This document shows, piece after piece, positions 15,506 to 26,836 of a stretch of DNA of 64,000 bases (positions within the stretch are counted from its first letter, which is position 1; each line of letters begins with the position of its first letter). Below the pieces are notes generated by a model, which searched no databases, was not told the DNA's origin, and saw nothing but the letters and a program-made list of their open reading frames with translations. Position numbers and translations under genes: made by a program. Origin of the DNA: Serpula lacrymans var. lacrymans S7.9 (Eukaryota; Basidiomycota; Agaricomycetes; Boletales; Serpulaceae). The stretch covers positions 1,968,430 to 2,032,429 of the forward strand of contig NW_006763295.1 in NCBI RefSeq assembly GCF_000218685.1, given 5' to 3'.

Positions 15506-15726
15506 ATTATCGATATTCCCCTCATATTATTACTACACCATGAACACTATGTGTTGTTGTCTCGTCGTATGTTTTGTAGTGTTTATAATATCATTTCTTG
15601 CTGAATGGAGGCATGTTGCGGGTCTCTCGAATTGAGGTTTTTCGTTGTCTGTCAGTGTTTTTACCCTTGAATAGTGTATGTGTGAGCAATAGTATAAATG
15701 TCAATGGTCAACATGAAATATTTGGG

Positions 15727-15783
15727 GTATAGTGGCTATCACGCCAGAAGGCCGAGAGTTCAAATTCTGCTCCCATCCCCAGG
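15727..15783 (+). repeat. tRNA-like sequence, possible SINE head
   Basis: An A-box-like TATAGTGGCTATCACGCC is followed 16 bp later by a B-box-like GAGTTCAAATTC and a CCCATCCCC end, resembling a shortened tRNA-Glu-type gene. Cloverleaf stems are incomplete, so it is not called a functional tRNA. Confidence 0.3.
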
Positions 15784-18311
15784 AGTGTACTATATTACCT
15801 GTGACATATTATGGAAAGTATTATCAAATTCTCTATTCATGTTTCAGAAGAAAATATGGATATAACCTGAAAGACATTATTACAAAACTTCCAGTTTTGT
15901 GGGAACATTCATTTGGGGGTGATATCAAGGACTTGTGCACTAGACCCTTCTGCAGACCTTGGTCCCTAACTTGCTAAGAGAGGAGTAAAGGCCCTTTGGG
16001 GGGAGGGACTGGAAAGACTTAGAAAAGGACTGGTAAAAAGGTGTGAATTTGTAAGGAGTTGCTTGTAATGTAACTACAGAGTTCCATGCATACAAAAATG
16101 TAGCAAGAAGCAAAGGGAATGGAGTTTGTAAGGAGTAGCTCATAATGTAACTACAGACTCCCATGCAAACAAATATCTAGCTAGAGGAAATTGTATGTGA
16201 GAAGAGTGTATCATAAGATCTAAATTACAGAGTCTATGAGGAACAATACTGTAGGAAATATGTGGAGGAAACATATGGTGGACTGGAGTCTGGAGCAGGA
16301 CACACTAATCTGAGATGTTCAAAGATTCAGGAGTTTAGACTTGGGGCTATTGGTTTTTTGGAGGCCAGAATGGCATGGATATGGCAGGGTGATAGCCTTC
16401 ACACTGCACTTTTGAGTAAAATAATGCCTTGTATTTTTCCCGTGAAATCCTGAATAATATGCGAGTAATGCTTGGTCAATATTTTATTACAGGTAATACC
16501 GCATGTTTATTTCAGCATTTTGACTTTGATGCTGATCATTGAGTCAGTCGCTTTCATGATAACTATATCTGTAATCAACTAGATAACTGGTGCTTGAAAT
16601 ACAAGTCCTTTCTGATCTTTAAGTGTGCTTCTCTAAGTTCAACCATCACATTGTCATCAGTCCCACCCGACACAACCACCAATATCCAACTTGCTCGAAT
16701 CACCTCAACAATAGCCTACCTTTGAATTCATCTTTGAGCTCAATGATCAACGATCATCCAGCATATATTAATCAAAGTGCTTGGTTATGAAAAATATTGC
16801 TAGTGTACGTGTTTCAAAGTCCCTGATGGTCAACTCTGGCAGCTCATCAAGATCACTCAGAAATACTTCGCAACAGACGAAATTTGACCGGCCAATATGC
16901 AACTTAGAAGTGGCTACGCATGAAACTACACAGGACAACCATTCCAGCATGTCAGTGTTGCCCTCCTCAGACTAAGGGCGTGAGGATGAGCTCGAAGTGG
17001 AGCAGGAGGACAAGTTGGAGCAGGTGTTGGACTTGCGAGCAAGGAAAATGTGGGGTTATGCAATGGGATCTCTGGGGCAGGTGTGAATAGCCGTGAGTTG
17101 ATGTATTGCTGATTGGTGAGTTGAAGTCTGCTCTATTTGGTTGACAATGGGCTGAGTCCTTGTGATGATGGTTCCAGCATCAGCATATCCCAGGCCTAGT
17201 GAGTTCTGAATATATATCTGTTGACTCTGGCTTCGAATATTGTTGTTCGTCAGGGCCTCTTTGGACAGTGTGGATGAGTCATTCATCTCCCAACTCAAAA
17301 AGCCTTGGATTGATAACCGGTATCAGTATGTGGTTTTTGTTTTCATGTTTCTGAGAACCAGGCTCACTTAGAGGACTCGAAGGTCCAGGAATAGGCTTGT
17401 GGTGCCTTCAACCACCTGAGCAACTGAACAAGGCGGTACAAATTATTCTCTGTATCCCCTTGCAAGTGTTTGCTCATTCATGAATTTTAACCAGGATCTT
17501 CCAGTCAATGCCGTTTACTGATCAATGGCTGTTTTTGACTTGGCTGTTTGATATCTTGATTTTCCCTGGTTGTTTGCGCACTGGGGCAAGTAGCCCATGA
17601 CTTTCTTGGGCCTTCCTCCGAGTCTAGGCATGAAGTCTTGGTATTTATTCTCTTGGAGTGTTGGCAATGGGAGAATGGGGGAAAGAATATATATGAGACT
17701 ACAATTTGACTTATATTATTCTGGTTGAATCTCCTATACTACACTGAGGTCATACTTAATAAGGAAAGAATACTGACAGTGGTATTATTACGTCATTACA
17801 TGTGCCGATTATTTTGGTATTATCAGAAGTAAGGCTGAAATAATCCGACAGCATTTTTTTCAGCATTTTTTTGGTATTATATGATATTTTCACGGTATAA
17901 TCCCATTGTATTTTTAGTCCTCAAAGTGCAGTGTCAAGTTGCACAGGTTGATGTTTCCATCCTCTGAGTCAACTTGAGAATTGCAGGTGTGAAATTACAG
18001 ATATTTATTGATGGGTATCTAGATTAAAGTCTCAAGGCCCCTTGCATATTTTTTTTTTTCAAACATTGGATTCTACACTGTCAGATGTCTTTAGTCTCTA
18101 CTAGACATCTGACATATGAGCAGCAATAATATCTTCCATAACTACATACATGCTAATTCTACTGTAGTAATTACAATTGTCCGGGTACATAATACATTGA
18201 GTCTCTACTGGACCTCTGACATTAATCACAATTGTTTAGATTGAAAGCTCACATATATAAGAAAAATAGAGACATTCTACTGAACTTTCTGGTATACCTA
18301 ATAGGACTTAA

Positions 18312-19020
18312 GTATGGCTCTCCCCACTGGTCTTCCTCATCCTATATGGTCAACCCCATTGGTTTCCCCCCCTTCTCATAGTTCCCCCTAATGGTATTTT
18401 TTATTCTGTACAGCTTTCCCCACTGATCTTCCCCATTCTGTGTGGTTAATCCTATTGGTTTCCCCTGTCCTCATGGTTCTCTCTATTGGTCTTTCCTATC
18501 TTGTATGGTTCTCCCCACTGGTTTTCCCTATTCTATGTGGTTCTCCACATTGGAGGACTTCTCTAACTTGTATGGCTCTCTATACTGGTCTTCCCTATGC
18601 TGTATAGTCAACCCCATGAGTTTTTACCCCTCTTTGTGACCCCCCCTAGTTACCTTCCCCATCCTGTATGGTTATCCCTATTGGTCTTCCCTATTTTAAA
18701 ACTTCCTTACCTTATATGGCTTTCTCCACTGGCCTTCCCTATCTTATGTGGTTCTCTCTACTGGCCCTCCTCATCCTAAGACCCCTCCCCATCCCACATG
18801 GCTCCCCCCAATTGTCTTCTCTATCCTACATAGTTAACCCCATTGATTTCCCCCCTCCCCTATGGTTCCCCCCATTGGTTCCCCCCGATATTTTTACCCT
18901 ATCATTTTAGTTCCTCTTTGCAGTATTTGATACTTTTTATAGTTTTCTCCATTAGTCTTCTTTGTTCTATGTGGTTTCCCCCACTAGTCTACATATATGA
19001 CTCCCTCTATTTGCCCTTTC
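18312..19020 (+). repeat. Degenerate 31-32 bp minisatellite
   Basis: About twenty diverged units follow one another, each close to TATGGTTCTCCCCACTGG plus TCTTCCCTATCCTG. Units are strongly pyrimidine-rich on this strand. The spacing stays near 31-32 bp with occasional insertions. The repeat itself explains the short open frames here (repeating LPYLMWFS-like peptides), so no protein is proposed. Confidence 0.75.
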
Positions 19021-19877
19021 AGTGCTATATAATAAATAATTTAGATATTTTTAATATACCCCCTGACATAAAACCCTCACTAATCTATATAAATATATTC
19101 ACATTTTTTGTAATAAATCCTTTTTGTTGTTTTCATATATATCAAGTTTTGAACAATCATCTCTAACACATTATACCATTTGCATACTATAAACTAACTA
19201 ATTATTATTATTATGTTATCATTTTATATAACCTTCACAAGCAAATACTTACCCCACCAGTATCTATTTAAATATAGATTTGTTATTCCCCTATTCCCAT
19301 AGCCCAATATTGCCAATGTGATTAATACCAAAAGAAAAAACTTATTTACAGGGAATAGTAATAAGAGTTAGTGTTATACTCAAGAATTCCCAACCTTCAT
19401 AACATTAGGAGAGGCCTATGTGTATAACAACAATTAGTGATTCTCAGGAGAATGGTACCTAAATCTTCCACTTTTGGCTCTTCTACAAATAAAGTGTTTA
19501 GTTCTGTTGGGCAGGTCTTGTTAACCTCTTGTTGAGATAAGGATAAGTAAGTGATAGCTTAGGCAAGTTCTAGTAAGGCTAGGATTGGCTATAGCATATA
19601 TTCATATTAAGGTTCTACTCTACTACAGAGGGGTTTATATGGTATAATCCTGGCTATGTAATCCTAAGTAGAAAAGTGGCCTGATAATTTAGCTAGCCAA
19701 TAATAAATAAAAAAAGAAATAATGAGATAGAAGTAAAAGAATAATAGTTCCATAGTGATAGGAGCTCTAGGTTATATGGTGCAATAAGAAGAACCTTGAA
19801 AAATAGCTAAAAATAGACCTGTAAGGGATCAGGTATAAGCCAATAGGAATTCTAGGAAAAATAATAAAGAGTAAGAC

Positions 19878-20614
19878 TGTCACGATCGTATCCATCTGAT
19901 TCAGCTTTCTTATCTAATCAAGAGATAGAGACTCTTGTTTCACCTTATCTAATCTCTCCCTGATCTAGTCTTATCAAGTATCACGTGATCTATTAGTAAT
20001 ACACATTACCAATCAGCCTCACTACATACACATGTTCGTTACCAATACCCTACGTCATACCTCCCCGTAGCCTCATGCCTTTTCCTATATAACTAGTACA
20101 ATATCCATGTACATGTTACGATAACACAATTTCCGGACATCTCCTTTCCTTTTTTTTATTCTCCGCTTTAACTTTATACTTTAAATGCCACGCGGCATTT
20201 CCCTTTCTCGCGCCGCGTTGCCTTTCTTTTACTTTTAGACTTAACTCTCTCACGCAGTGGAGCTGGCCATACGGGCTAAGCCCTATGACATCATCAGCCA
20301 CTGCCTTCATCAACTGTATAGTACACATGTACAAACAAACCTGTAGTAGTATATATACCCCAATAGATCCAGGAGACTCCTCAGCGAGTCCTCCTGTTGT
20401 ATACCAACTAACTCACTGCAGCCCAAGGGGTACCCACTCCCCATCTTCCACTACCTTTATAGTGTGTTCCTGTGTGCGCCAGAGTAACTAACTCTTGGTT
20501 GTTACAGTACATACCCTAGTTGTAGATTTACTCTTTTATACTTGCTTGTCAATACTTGTTGAGATTTAAGTCCTACGCTGCTCGGGTCACCGGCATACAG
20601 CTAGGGTCTCTACA
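19878..20614 (+). repeat. Element 1 5' LTR, carrying an inserted solo LTR
   Basis: Starts TGTCACGATCG and ends GGGTCTCTACA. It is 737 bp against 339 bp for the 3' LTR; the 398-bp difference is exactly the nested solo LTR (393 bp) plus a 5-bp duplication. TATATAA is at 20086-20092 and a CACGTG at 19982-19987. The inferred transcript start (AGTTGTAGATT) is at 20518. Confidence 0.95.
20114..20506 (+). mobile_element. Solo LTR nested in the element 1 5' LTR
   Basis: Starts TGTTACGATAACAC and ends GGTTGTTACA, flanked by the direct repeat GTACA (20109-20113 and 20507-20511). The uninterrupted site is present in the 3' LTR. A related copy lies reversed at 42662-43061. The parent retrotransposon is not in the window. 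Confidence 0.92.
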
Positions 20615-20615
20615 C

Positions 20616-20626
20616 AATCTACAACT
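20616..20626 (+). promoter_or_regulatory. Element 1 self-priming primer-binding site
   Basis: AATCTACAACT, beginning 2 nt after the LTR end, is the exact reverse complement of AGTTGTAGATT at 20518-20528 inside the LTR. No tRNA 3'-end complement starting TGG is present. This is the arrangement known from Tf1, where the transcript's own first 11 nt prime reverse transcription. Confidence 0.85.
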
Positions 20627-20644
20627 CGGAAACGACACCTGTTG

Positions 20645-20905
20645 ATGAGCAAAATCATAGCTATTCTTATCATCACCCTATTCCCCCTCATTGCACTCAT
20701 ACTCTTTGGCATTGCCAAACTATACGTTCACCTCACAAAAACTACCATCATCACACCTATCACCCGACCCGACACCATCATATCATTTTTTCCTGCCAAC
20801 GTCTCACCCACAGAGTCGTTTGTTAACATCCCTCTCACTCCCCCTTCCAACCCAGTAGCTAGAACCCTTGACGGCGTGGAGCCCGATAGGTATTACTTAG
20901 TTTAA
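20645..20905 (+). CDS. Small membrane-protein ORF of element 1
   Basis: I do not recognise a known family. It codes for 86 residues starting MSKIIAILIITLFPLIALIL, a strongly hydrophobic segment that should span or anchor in a membrane. A basic region follows, then RPDTIISFFPANVSP and ESFVNIPL. Counterparts sit at the same place in element 2 (28172), in the mosaic element (45898, minus) and at the stub near 46300 (minus), sharing the hydrophobic start and, where complete, the P(D/N)TI-SFFP-N-SP motif. It lies between the primer site and the leader hairpin, upstream of gag, so it is not a classical env. Its retention suggests a function; expression is unproven. Confidence 0.6.
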   Translation: MSKIIAILIITLFPLIALILFGIAKLYVHLTKTTIITPITRPDTIISFFPANVSPTESFVNIPLTPPSNPVARTLDGVEPDRYYLV

Positions 20906-20923
20906 AGTAGCTTCCGTACACTT

Positions 20924-20957
20924 CTGACCAGGCCGCTCATTTGAGTCCGCCAGTCGG
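20924..20957 (+). ncRNA. Conserved 34-nt leader hairpin, element 1
   Basis: The arms are CTGAC/GTCGG, then GGC/GCC, then GCTCA/TGAGT, around a TT loop, with small fixed bulges (CA, C opposite CC, A). The same 34-nt design recurs in element 2 and the mosaic element with compensating changes in the inner stem. Likely an RNA signal, for example for packaging, dimerisation or translation. Confidence 0.65.
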
Positions 20958-21175
20958 AAAAGACCTGCACGCGGTTACTCGCTGGGTACCTCTGAGACAA
21001 CCGTTCGGACCTCAGATACTATACAATTAGAACACCGATATCTCAGATTAGATTAGTTACGTATATAGTCAGTGCGGGACAGAAGAGGAACCGCTTGACT
21101 CAAAGAGAAAAGATAGTCTGGTTGAACTTATTCGAGAAAGTGTTGATCCGATTTATCATCGGGGAACTCTCGTAC

Positions 21176-21670
21176 ATGCAACCTGGTGATTTCGAAGAGT
21201 GGTTAGCAGAACAACGCTTCCATTCCGAGAACAGAATAGCCTGGGAAATCTATTTTACATTCCCAGAAATAGAACCGATTAGAACCCGCTACCACACACC
21301 CTACCCAGAACATGACGACGGCAGCATTCGGAGAATGGCGAGGTCCGCGCGAAGAGCGGGACACACCAGAAATGGGGATGGGAGAATTGTCGGACGCGCT
21401 CCCGCCATTAGAACCCCAACCCCCGACATCGCAGGAAGCTGGACTGGAACAATACGTTCAGACCAGGATAGAGCAGGAGCAGAGGAGGCTCCACGAATTA
21501 TACGAAACGCAGCTGAAAGAGGCCAAAGAAGAAGTCGACGAATTGCTAGCCAAACTGAGGTTAGCTACGTCGAATACTTCTACGTCCGCTCCAGCCGCAC
21601 CCGCACCGCCGCCGCCCGCTACGCAGCTGAAGCGCGTAGACAGAACCAGAACAGCACTCCAGAAGCCTGA
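21176..21670 (+). CDS. Pre-gag ORF of element 1, overlapping gag
   Basis: Unknown product, about 164 residues from the ATG at 21176, in the same frame as pol and minus 1 relative to gag. The first 45 residues (FEEWLAEQRF ... FPEIEPIRTRY) align with the pre-gag ORF of element 2 (FYIWIGEQHI ... FPLPEITPIRN) and the mosaic element, all starting at the same point. The rest overlaps gag, is Arg/Ala-rich and may be only a by-product of the gag frame. It could be a small accessory protein, a translation-control ORF, or an N-terminal piece joined to gag by a frameshift or splice. Confidence 0.45.
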   Translation: MQPGDFEEWLAEQRFHSENRIAWEIYFTFPEIEPIRTRYHTPYPEHDDGSIRRMARSARRAGHTRNGDGRIVGRAPAIRTPTPDIAGSWTGTIRSDQDRAGAEEAPRIIRNAAERGQRRSRRIASQTEVSYVEYFYVRSSRTRTAAARYAAEARRQNQNSTPEA

Positions 21671-22505
21671 AAACTTCGATGGAGAAAAAAAGAAGTATAA
21701 GGCTTTCCGCGAAGCCCTAATGCTTAACTTCGAAGATGATGAAGAATATTTCGCGGATGAAAGAAGAAAGATCGCTTATGTACTTTCTTTCATGACAGGA
21801 GGAGCAGCGGCTGCTTTTAGGACGGAGTGGATGGAGACGAAGATGGAAAAAAGGATGCGAGGAGAAAGCATCAAAACCACTTACGAAAATTTCGAGTGGT
21901 TTGCTACAAAGATGGAGACTCGGTTCAAAAATGTTCACGAGCAACTCGCCGCACGCAACGACATTATGATCTTGCGACAAGGAAAGAACACGGCCGAGAA
22001 ACATTTCGAACACTTTGAAGAACTGAGAAGGGAGGCTAGTTACCTCCAAGCAGCCAATGAGGATTTCCTCATTTCACTTTTACGTAGGAATATGAACGAA
22101 CCCCTGATCAATCAGGTAATATATGGCGGCCGAGAACCGGCCAACTACGAAGAGTGGAAGAAGGAATTGATCCGCGTTGACTACTTGTGGCGTCATCGAG
22201 AGGCGGAGAAAGAGAGCTTCAGAAGTACAGAGAAGAAGAAGCAAGACGGAGGAGGAAAGACGACCGAAACAAAGGTCGAGAGAAAGAAGGATGCAACCGG
22301 GTACCTATATACCCAATCCGGTGACCCCATGAAGGTCGACAAAGCAGAGTACCGACAGAAGGGACTTTGCTACCGGTGCGGTGAAAAGGGACATCGGTCC
22401 TTCGAATGCAAGAAAGAGGCACAAGCAAAGCCTCAGTTTAACGTGAGAGAGTTCTTGCAAAAAATGACTACAGAAGAAAGGGCAAAAGTCCTCCAGGGTT
22501 TTTGA
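21312..22505 (+). CDS. Element 1 Gag (capsid plus nucleocapsid)
   Basis: Structural polyprotein that forms the intracellular particle; 397 residues, intact. A coiled-coil-like stretch (about residues 50-85) precedes a Pro/Ala linker, then the capsid region with ALQKPENFDGEKKKYKAFRE, NFEDDEEYFADERRKIAYVL and LLRRNMNEPLINQVIYGG. Near the end is one CCHC zinc knuckle, CYRCGEKGHRSFEC, which binds RNA. The frame ends QGF at a TGA (22503-22505) that lies inside the slippery site used to reach pol. Confidence 0.92.
   Translation: MTTAAFGEWRGPREERDTPEMGMGELSDALPPLEPQPPTSQEAGLEQYVQTRIEQEQRRLHELYETQLKEAKEEVDELLAKLRLATSNTSTSAPAAPAPPPPATQLKRVDRTRTALQKPENFDGEKKKYKAFREALMLNFEDDEEYFADERRKIAYVLSFMTGGAAAAFRTEWMETKMEKRMRGESIKTTYENFEWFATKMETRFKNVHEQLAARNDIMILRQGKNTAEKHFEHFEELRREASYLQAANEDFLISLLRRNMNEPLINQVIYGGREPANYEEWKKELIRVDYLWRHREAEKESFRSTEKKKQDGGGKTTETKVERKKDATGYLYTQSGDPMKVDKAEYRQKGLCYRCGEKGHRSFECKKEAQAKPQFNVREFLQKMTTEERAKVLQGF
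22496..22502 (+). promoter_or_regulatory. Minus-1 ribosomal frameshift site, element 1
   Basis: G GGT TTT (gag frame) immediately precedes the gag stop TGA. A one-base back-slip enters the pol frame at 22502, which then stays open for 635 bp. It fits the X XXY YYZ rule, and the same heptamer is at the same place in the other two elements. Pol has no ATG near its start. Confidence 0.75.
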
Positions 22506-25500
22506 AGAGGCCAGCGGTGACACATCAGCCGGCTGCGCCTAAGGACAAAAGTTTTGTAAATAGTTTCTCCTCTCTCTCGATCGAAGATTCTTGTCTGCCG
22601 TCTACCACGAGTTGTATTAGTACAGATCATGAAAATAATATTGCATTGGCCAAAGACGCAGCAGATCTGAGATTAAAAGAGAAAGAAACAAAAAGAGATG
22701 TGAACCTGAACAGGGAACGGGTTAGAAAGATCCCTAAAACTTCAGAAACAACAGAACCACAGAAAGCAGTGACTCAATTGGGAAGCACTGATGTTACTGA
22801 TGGTTCGACCAGTTCCAAAGAGGTCAGGAACACCTCTAATAAAAACCTAGACCACAAAGAGAGACAGAGACTGACAGCGGCATGGACGCCACTTTGGGTT
22901 GCAGAAAGATTACGAGACCAAAAGGAAGAAAGATCCATTGGTATTCTCAACATCTGGACGCACCAAAAAAGAAGTAGAGAAGTCACAATAGAGACAATAC
23001 GAGAGCTGAATGCATTAACACTGCACGAAGCAGAACTTGCTCTATTAGAGTTACACACCCCAAAAAAGTACATTAGGGGAACGCAGGGAAACCAGATGAA
23101 CATTTCCTGCAGACTTACAACTCTTGACACGAATTGATCAACGACGATCAAAGCTCTCCTAGATAGTGGATGTACGGGGAGTTGCATAGACTCTACGTTC
23201 GTAAAAGAACAAAAATATGAAACGAAGAAGATACCGAGACCGATTCCAGTATACAATGCTGATGGCACGCTTAACAAAGACGGTGCTATCAAAGAATTTA
23301 TAGAACTACGGATGAGCATAGGAGACCACGAAGAAAACATTCACTTCGCCGTAACAAGCTTAGGAAGTGGACGCATGTTCCTCGGACATGAGTGGTTAAC
23401 AAAGCATAATCCCACTATAGACTGGAAAAAGTCGGAGTTGAACTTTGATAGATGCCCGAAAGAATGTAAACGACAGGTTGACTTCCTTGATCCGGAAGAA
23501 GACCCTGACACATACTTTTCGGAAGTAGATCGCTCAGATGGGGATCAGCTGATCCAAGTGAATCTAATGGACTATGAAGATACTTCTATTGACGATCATT
23601 ACTACCACATTAGGGCACAAGGCACAACAGCTCAGAAGCTCGCCGAAGCCGCTGGTAAAGATCAGAAAGAAGGAGGATTCGAAAAAATAGTTCCCAAACA
23701 TCTCCACGATTACAAAGACGTATTCGATAAGGAGTCATTCGATGCATTACCAGAGAGACGCCAATGGGATCATGCCATAGAACTCATCCCAGGCGACCAC
23801 ACTCTAGACTGCAAATGCTATCCATTAGCTTTAGGAGAACAAGAACAACTAGATGCGTTCATAAACAAAAACCTCGAATCAGGAAGAATCAGACCTTCCA
23901 AATCACAATTTGCATCACCGTTCTTCTTCATCAAAAAGAAAGATGGAAAACTGAGACCTGTCCAAGACTACCGGAAATTGAATGATATCACCATCAAGAA
24001 TAGATACCCGCTACCTCTGATAAATGAACTTGTAGACAAGCTCAGAGGCGCGAAATACTTTACGAAGTTAGATATCAGATGGGGATACAACAATATCCGT
24101 ATCAAGGAAGGAGATGAACACAAGGCAGCCTGCAGAACGAATAGGGGGCTCTTTGAACCATTAGTGATGTTCTTCGGACTCACGAATTCACCAGCAACAT
24201 TTCAAACAATGATGAATGCGCTGTTTAAAGATTTGATTGATGACGGAAAGGTAGTAATATACCTCGATGACATCATGATCTTCACAAGAACGATTGAAGA
24301 ACACCGCGCAATGACGTGCAGAGTGTTAGACATCTTAAGGAAGAATAACCTTTACTTGAAACCCGAAAAATGCGATTTCGAAGAGACCTCGACAGAATAC
24401 TTAGGTCTCATCATTTCAGAAAATGAAATCCGCATGGATCCAGTTAAAGTAAAAGGAATTATGGAATGGCCAGAATGCAAATCCAAAAAGGAAGTACAAG
24501 CATTCTTGGGTTTCGTAAACTTCTATAGAAGATTCATCGAAGGCTTTGGGTTGATCGCCAAGCCATTAACAAAATTGACCGGGAAAGTAGAGTTTGTGTG
24601 GGAACAGGAACAGATCGACGCCTTTAACGGATTAAATACCCGTGTCGGATCGACTCCCGTACTCGCCTTACCTACCGATGACGGACAATTTAAAATTGAA
24701 GCTGATAGCAGCGATTACGCGATGGGAGCAGTTCTATCACAGATGCAAGATGGGAAATGGAAACCTATTGCATATCTCTCAAAAGCGCTAAATCCCACAG
24801 AGCGCAACTATGAGATCTATGATAAAGAACTACTAGCCATAATGACTGCGTTAGATGAGTGGAGACATTATCTTGTTGATGCAAAAGAGGTGTTTGAGAT
24901 CTGGACAGACCACCAGAATCTCCTATATTACAAACAACCTCAAAAGCTCAACAGACGACAAGCTAGATGGGTTATGGAATTGAGCAACTATCACTTTACG
25001 CTCCACCACATTCCAGGTACAAAACACATCAAAGCAGATCTTCTCTCGAGACGAGCAGATCATGAAAGGGGAGTGGATGACAATGAAAACGTAATCGTTC
25101 TGAAAGCAGAACATTTCTGTATGATGATTTCACACACCGAAAGACAACGCATGGCAGAGCAATCAGCCGATGCAGTGGAATTGTACAAATGGATTTGCAA
25201 AAGAATGATGAACGTGGATGAAGTAGCGCGGAAGATGATAGAGAAAGGAGAAGATAGAGAGAAAGGAATTTGGATGGAGGATGAGATGTTGATCTTCAAA
25301 GGAAGAATCTATATTCCCAAAGACGGGAAATTACAAGAACATATCATTAAAGAGAACCATGATTCCACGGTAGCAGGACACCCCGGACAGTATAAAACCA
25401 AAGAACTGGTAACTAGATGGTATTGGTGGCCGTACATGGACAGAGATATCCGGAAATACGTAGAAGGCTGTGAAACGTGTCAACGCACTAAGATTAACCA

Positions 25501-26836
25501 TCAAAAGAAAGCGGCACCGTTACACCCAAATGAAATCCCAACTAGACCATGGGAAATCATTACCACAGACCTAATCGGACCATTGCCGGAATCTCTCGGT
25601 TATAACATGATACTCGTAGTAGTAGATCGATTCTCGAAGATGATAAAAGTCATGCCAACTTATGACAAAGTGACGTCAGAAGGAGTAGCCAGATTATTTA
25701 GAGACAATATCTTTAGAAATCACGGCATACCAGAGAAGATCATCTCAGATAGGGGACCGCAATACGTCTCCAATTTCATGAAAGATCTCTACAAACTCCT
25801 TGGGATAAAAGGAAATCCCTCGACCGCTTATCACCCACAGACAGACGGACAAACGGAACGAATTAACCAAGAGATAGAACAGTATCTCAGAATATTCGTA
25901 AACCACAAACAAACGGATTGGGCAGAATGGCTACCATTAGCGGAATTTTCATACAACAACAAATCACACTCCGCAACTGGTTATAGCCCCTTCTTCCTAA
26001 ATTCCGGACAACATCCGAAAGTCGCGAAGGGAATTAGAATTACGGTGAAGACGGAGAGTGCAGAAGAATTTGTGAAGAGGATGGAAGAGACAAGGAAAGA
26101 AGCAGAAAAATCGCTGGTAAAAGCAGCAGAAAACATGAAAAAACAGTACGATAAAGGGAAAAGAGAGGCTATCGATTACAAAGAAGGCGACAAAGTATAT
26201 GTTGAAGCAGAACATATTACTACCGATAGACCTGCAAAGAAACTCGACGACAAAAGACACGGACCCTTTCCCATCGAGAAGAAAATAGGCGAAGGAGCCT
26301 ATAAGCTGAAACTTCCCGGACGATGGAAAAACATACATCCGGTTTTTAACGAGAAACTGCTCACACCATTCAGAGAACCAGAATTTGAAACACAGAAAAA
26401 ACCAAAAACCGCACCACCGGTGATAGTGGACGGAATTAAAGAATACGAGGTAGAAGAAGTTCTAGACTCACGATTGAAACGTGGGAAACTAGAATATTTA
26501 GTACATTGGAAAGACTTTCCTAAAGAGGATCGCACATGGGAAACCGAGTCAAACCTAAAACATTCATCGAAACTCGTAAAACAGTTTCATAACAAAAACC
26601 CTAGTGCACCTAGAAGGATAGAATTTACCTTGAACTATCAACCCTTCGAAAACTTTACTATCCCAACTAGAATACGAAAATCACTATACAATTGGGAAAC
26701 GGGCAGACTAGACTCTCACTTTCGGGACGAAAGTCCTAAGGGGGGGGTAATGTCACGATCGTATCCATCTGACTCAGCTTTCTTATCTAATCAAGAGATA
26801 GAGACTCTTGTTTCACCTTATCTAATCTCTCCCTGA
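22502..26836 (+). pseudogene. Element 1 Pol polyprotein, one in-frame stop
   Basis: Encodes the enzymes that copy and integrate the element; about 1444 codons in one frame. Domains by residue: protease DSGCTGSC at 221, reverse transcriptase with YLDD at 587, RNase H with EADSSDYAMGAVLSQ at about 734, integrase zinc region (HPGQYKTKEL, CETCQRTK) at about 960-1000, its DDE core (TTDLIGPL, ISDRGPQYVSNF, GQTERINQE) at about 1020-1130, and a chromodomain (YEVEEVLDSRLKRGKLEYL, VHWKDFPKEDRTWE) at about 1315-1370. A TGA at 23135-23137, just before the protease, replaces a residue that is Gln or Lys in relatives, so the copy is probably inactive. The frame runs 86 bp into the 3' LTR. Confidence 0.93.
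26738..26750 (+). promoter_or_regulatory. Polypurine tract of element 1
   Basis: AAGGGGGGGG followed by TAA directly before the 3' LTR, the usual site for plus-strand priming. Element 2 has AAAGAGGGGG at the same position. Confidence 0.8.

Larger units (their letters stand above)
15506..19872. other. Gene-poor, AT-rich accessory region
   Basis: No host gene or transposon coding sequence seen. It holds a tRNA-like patch (about 15727-15783), low-complexity AT-rich DNA, and a degenerate minisatellite (18312-19020). Open frames here are short and without motifs. Base composition changes sharply from the gene block at about 15.6 kb. Confidence 0.6.

Noticed and set aside
18442..19166. Hydrophobic plus-strand frames
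   Set aside because: They follow the minisatellite period and have no independent support.
23135..23137. Recoding of the in-frame TGA as a normal part of element 1 expression
   Set aside because: Other elements have a sense codon at this point, so a plain nonsense change is simpler.
22774..23340. Long minus-strand frames opposite the element pol genes (also 30028-30594 and others)
   Set aside because: Complement of conserved pol coding sequence; not conserved as proteins among elements.
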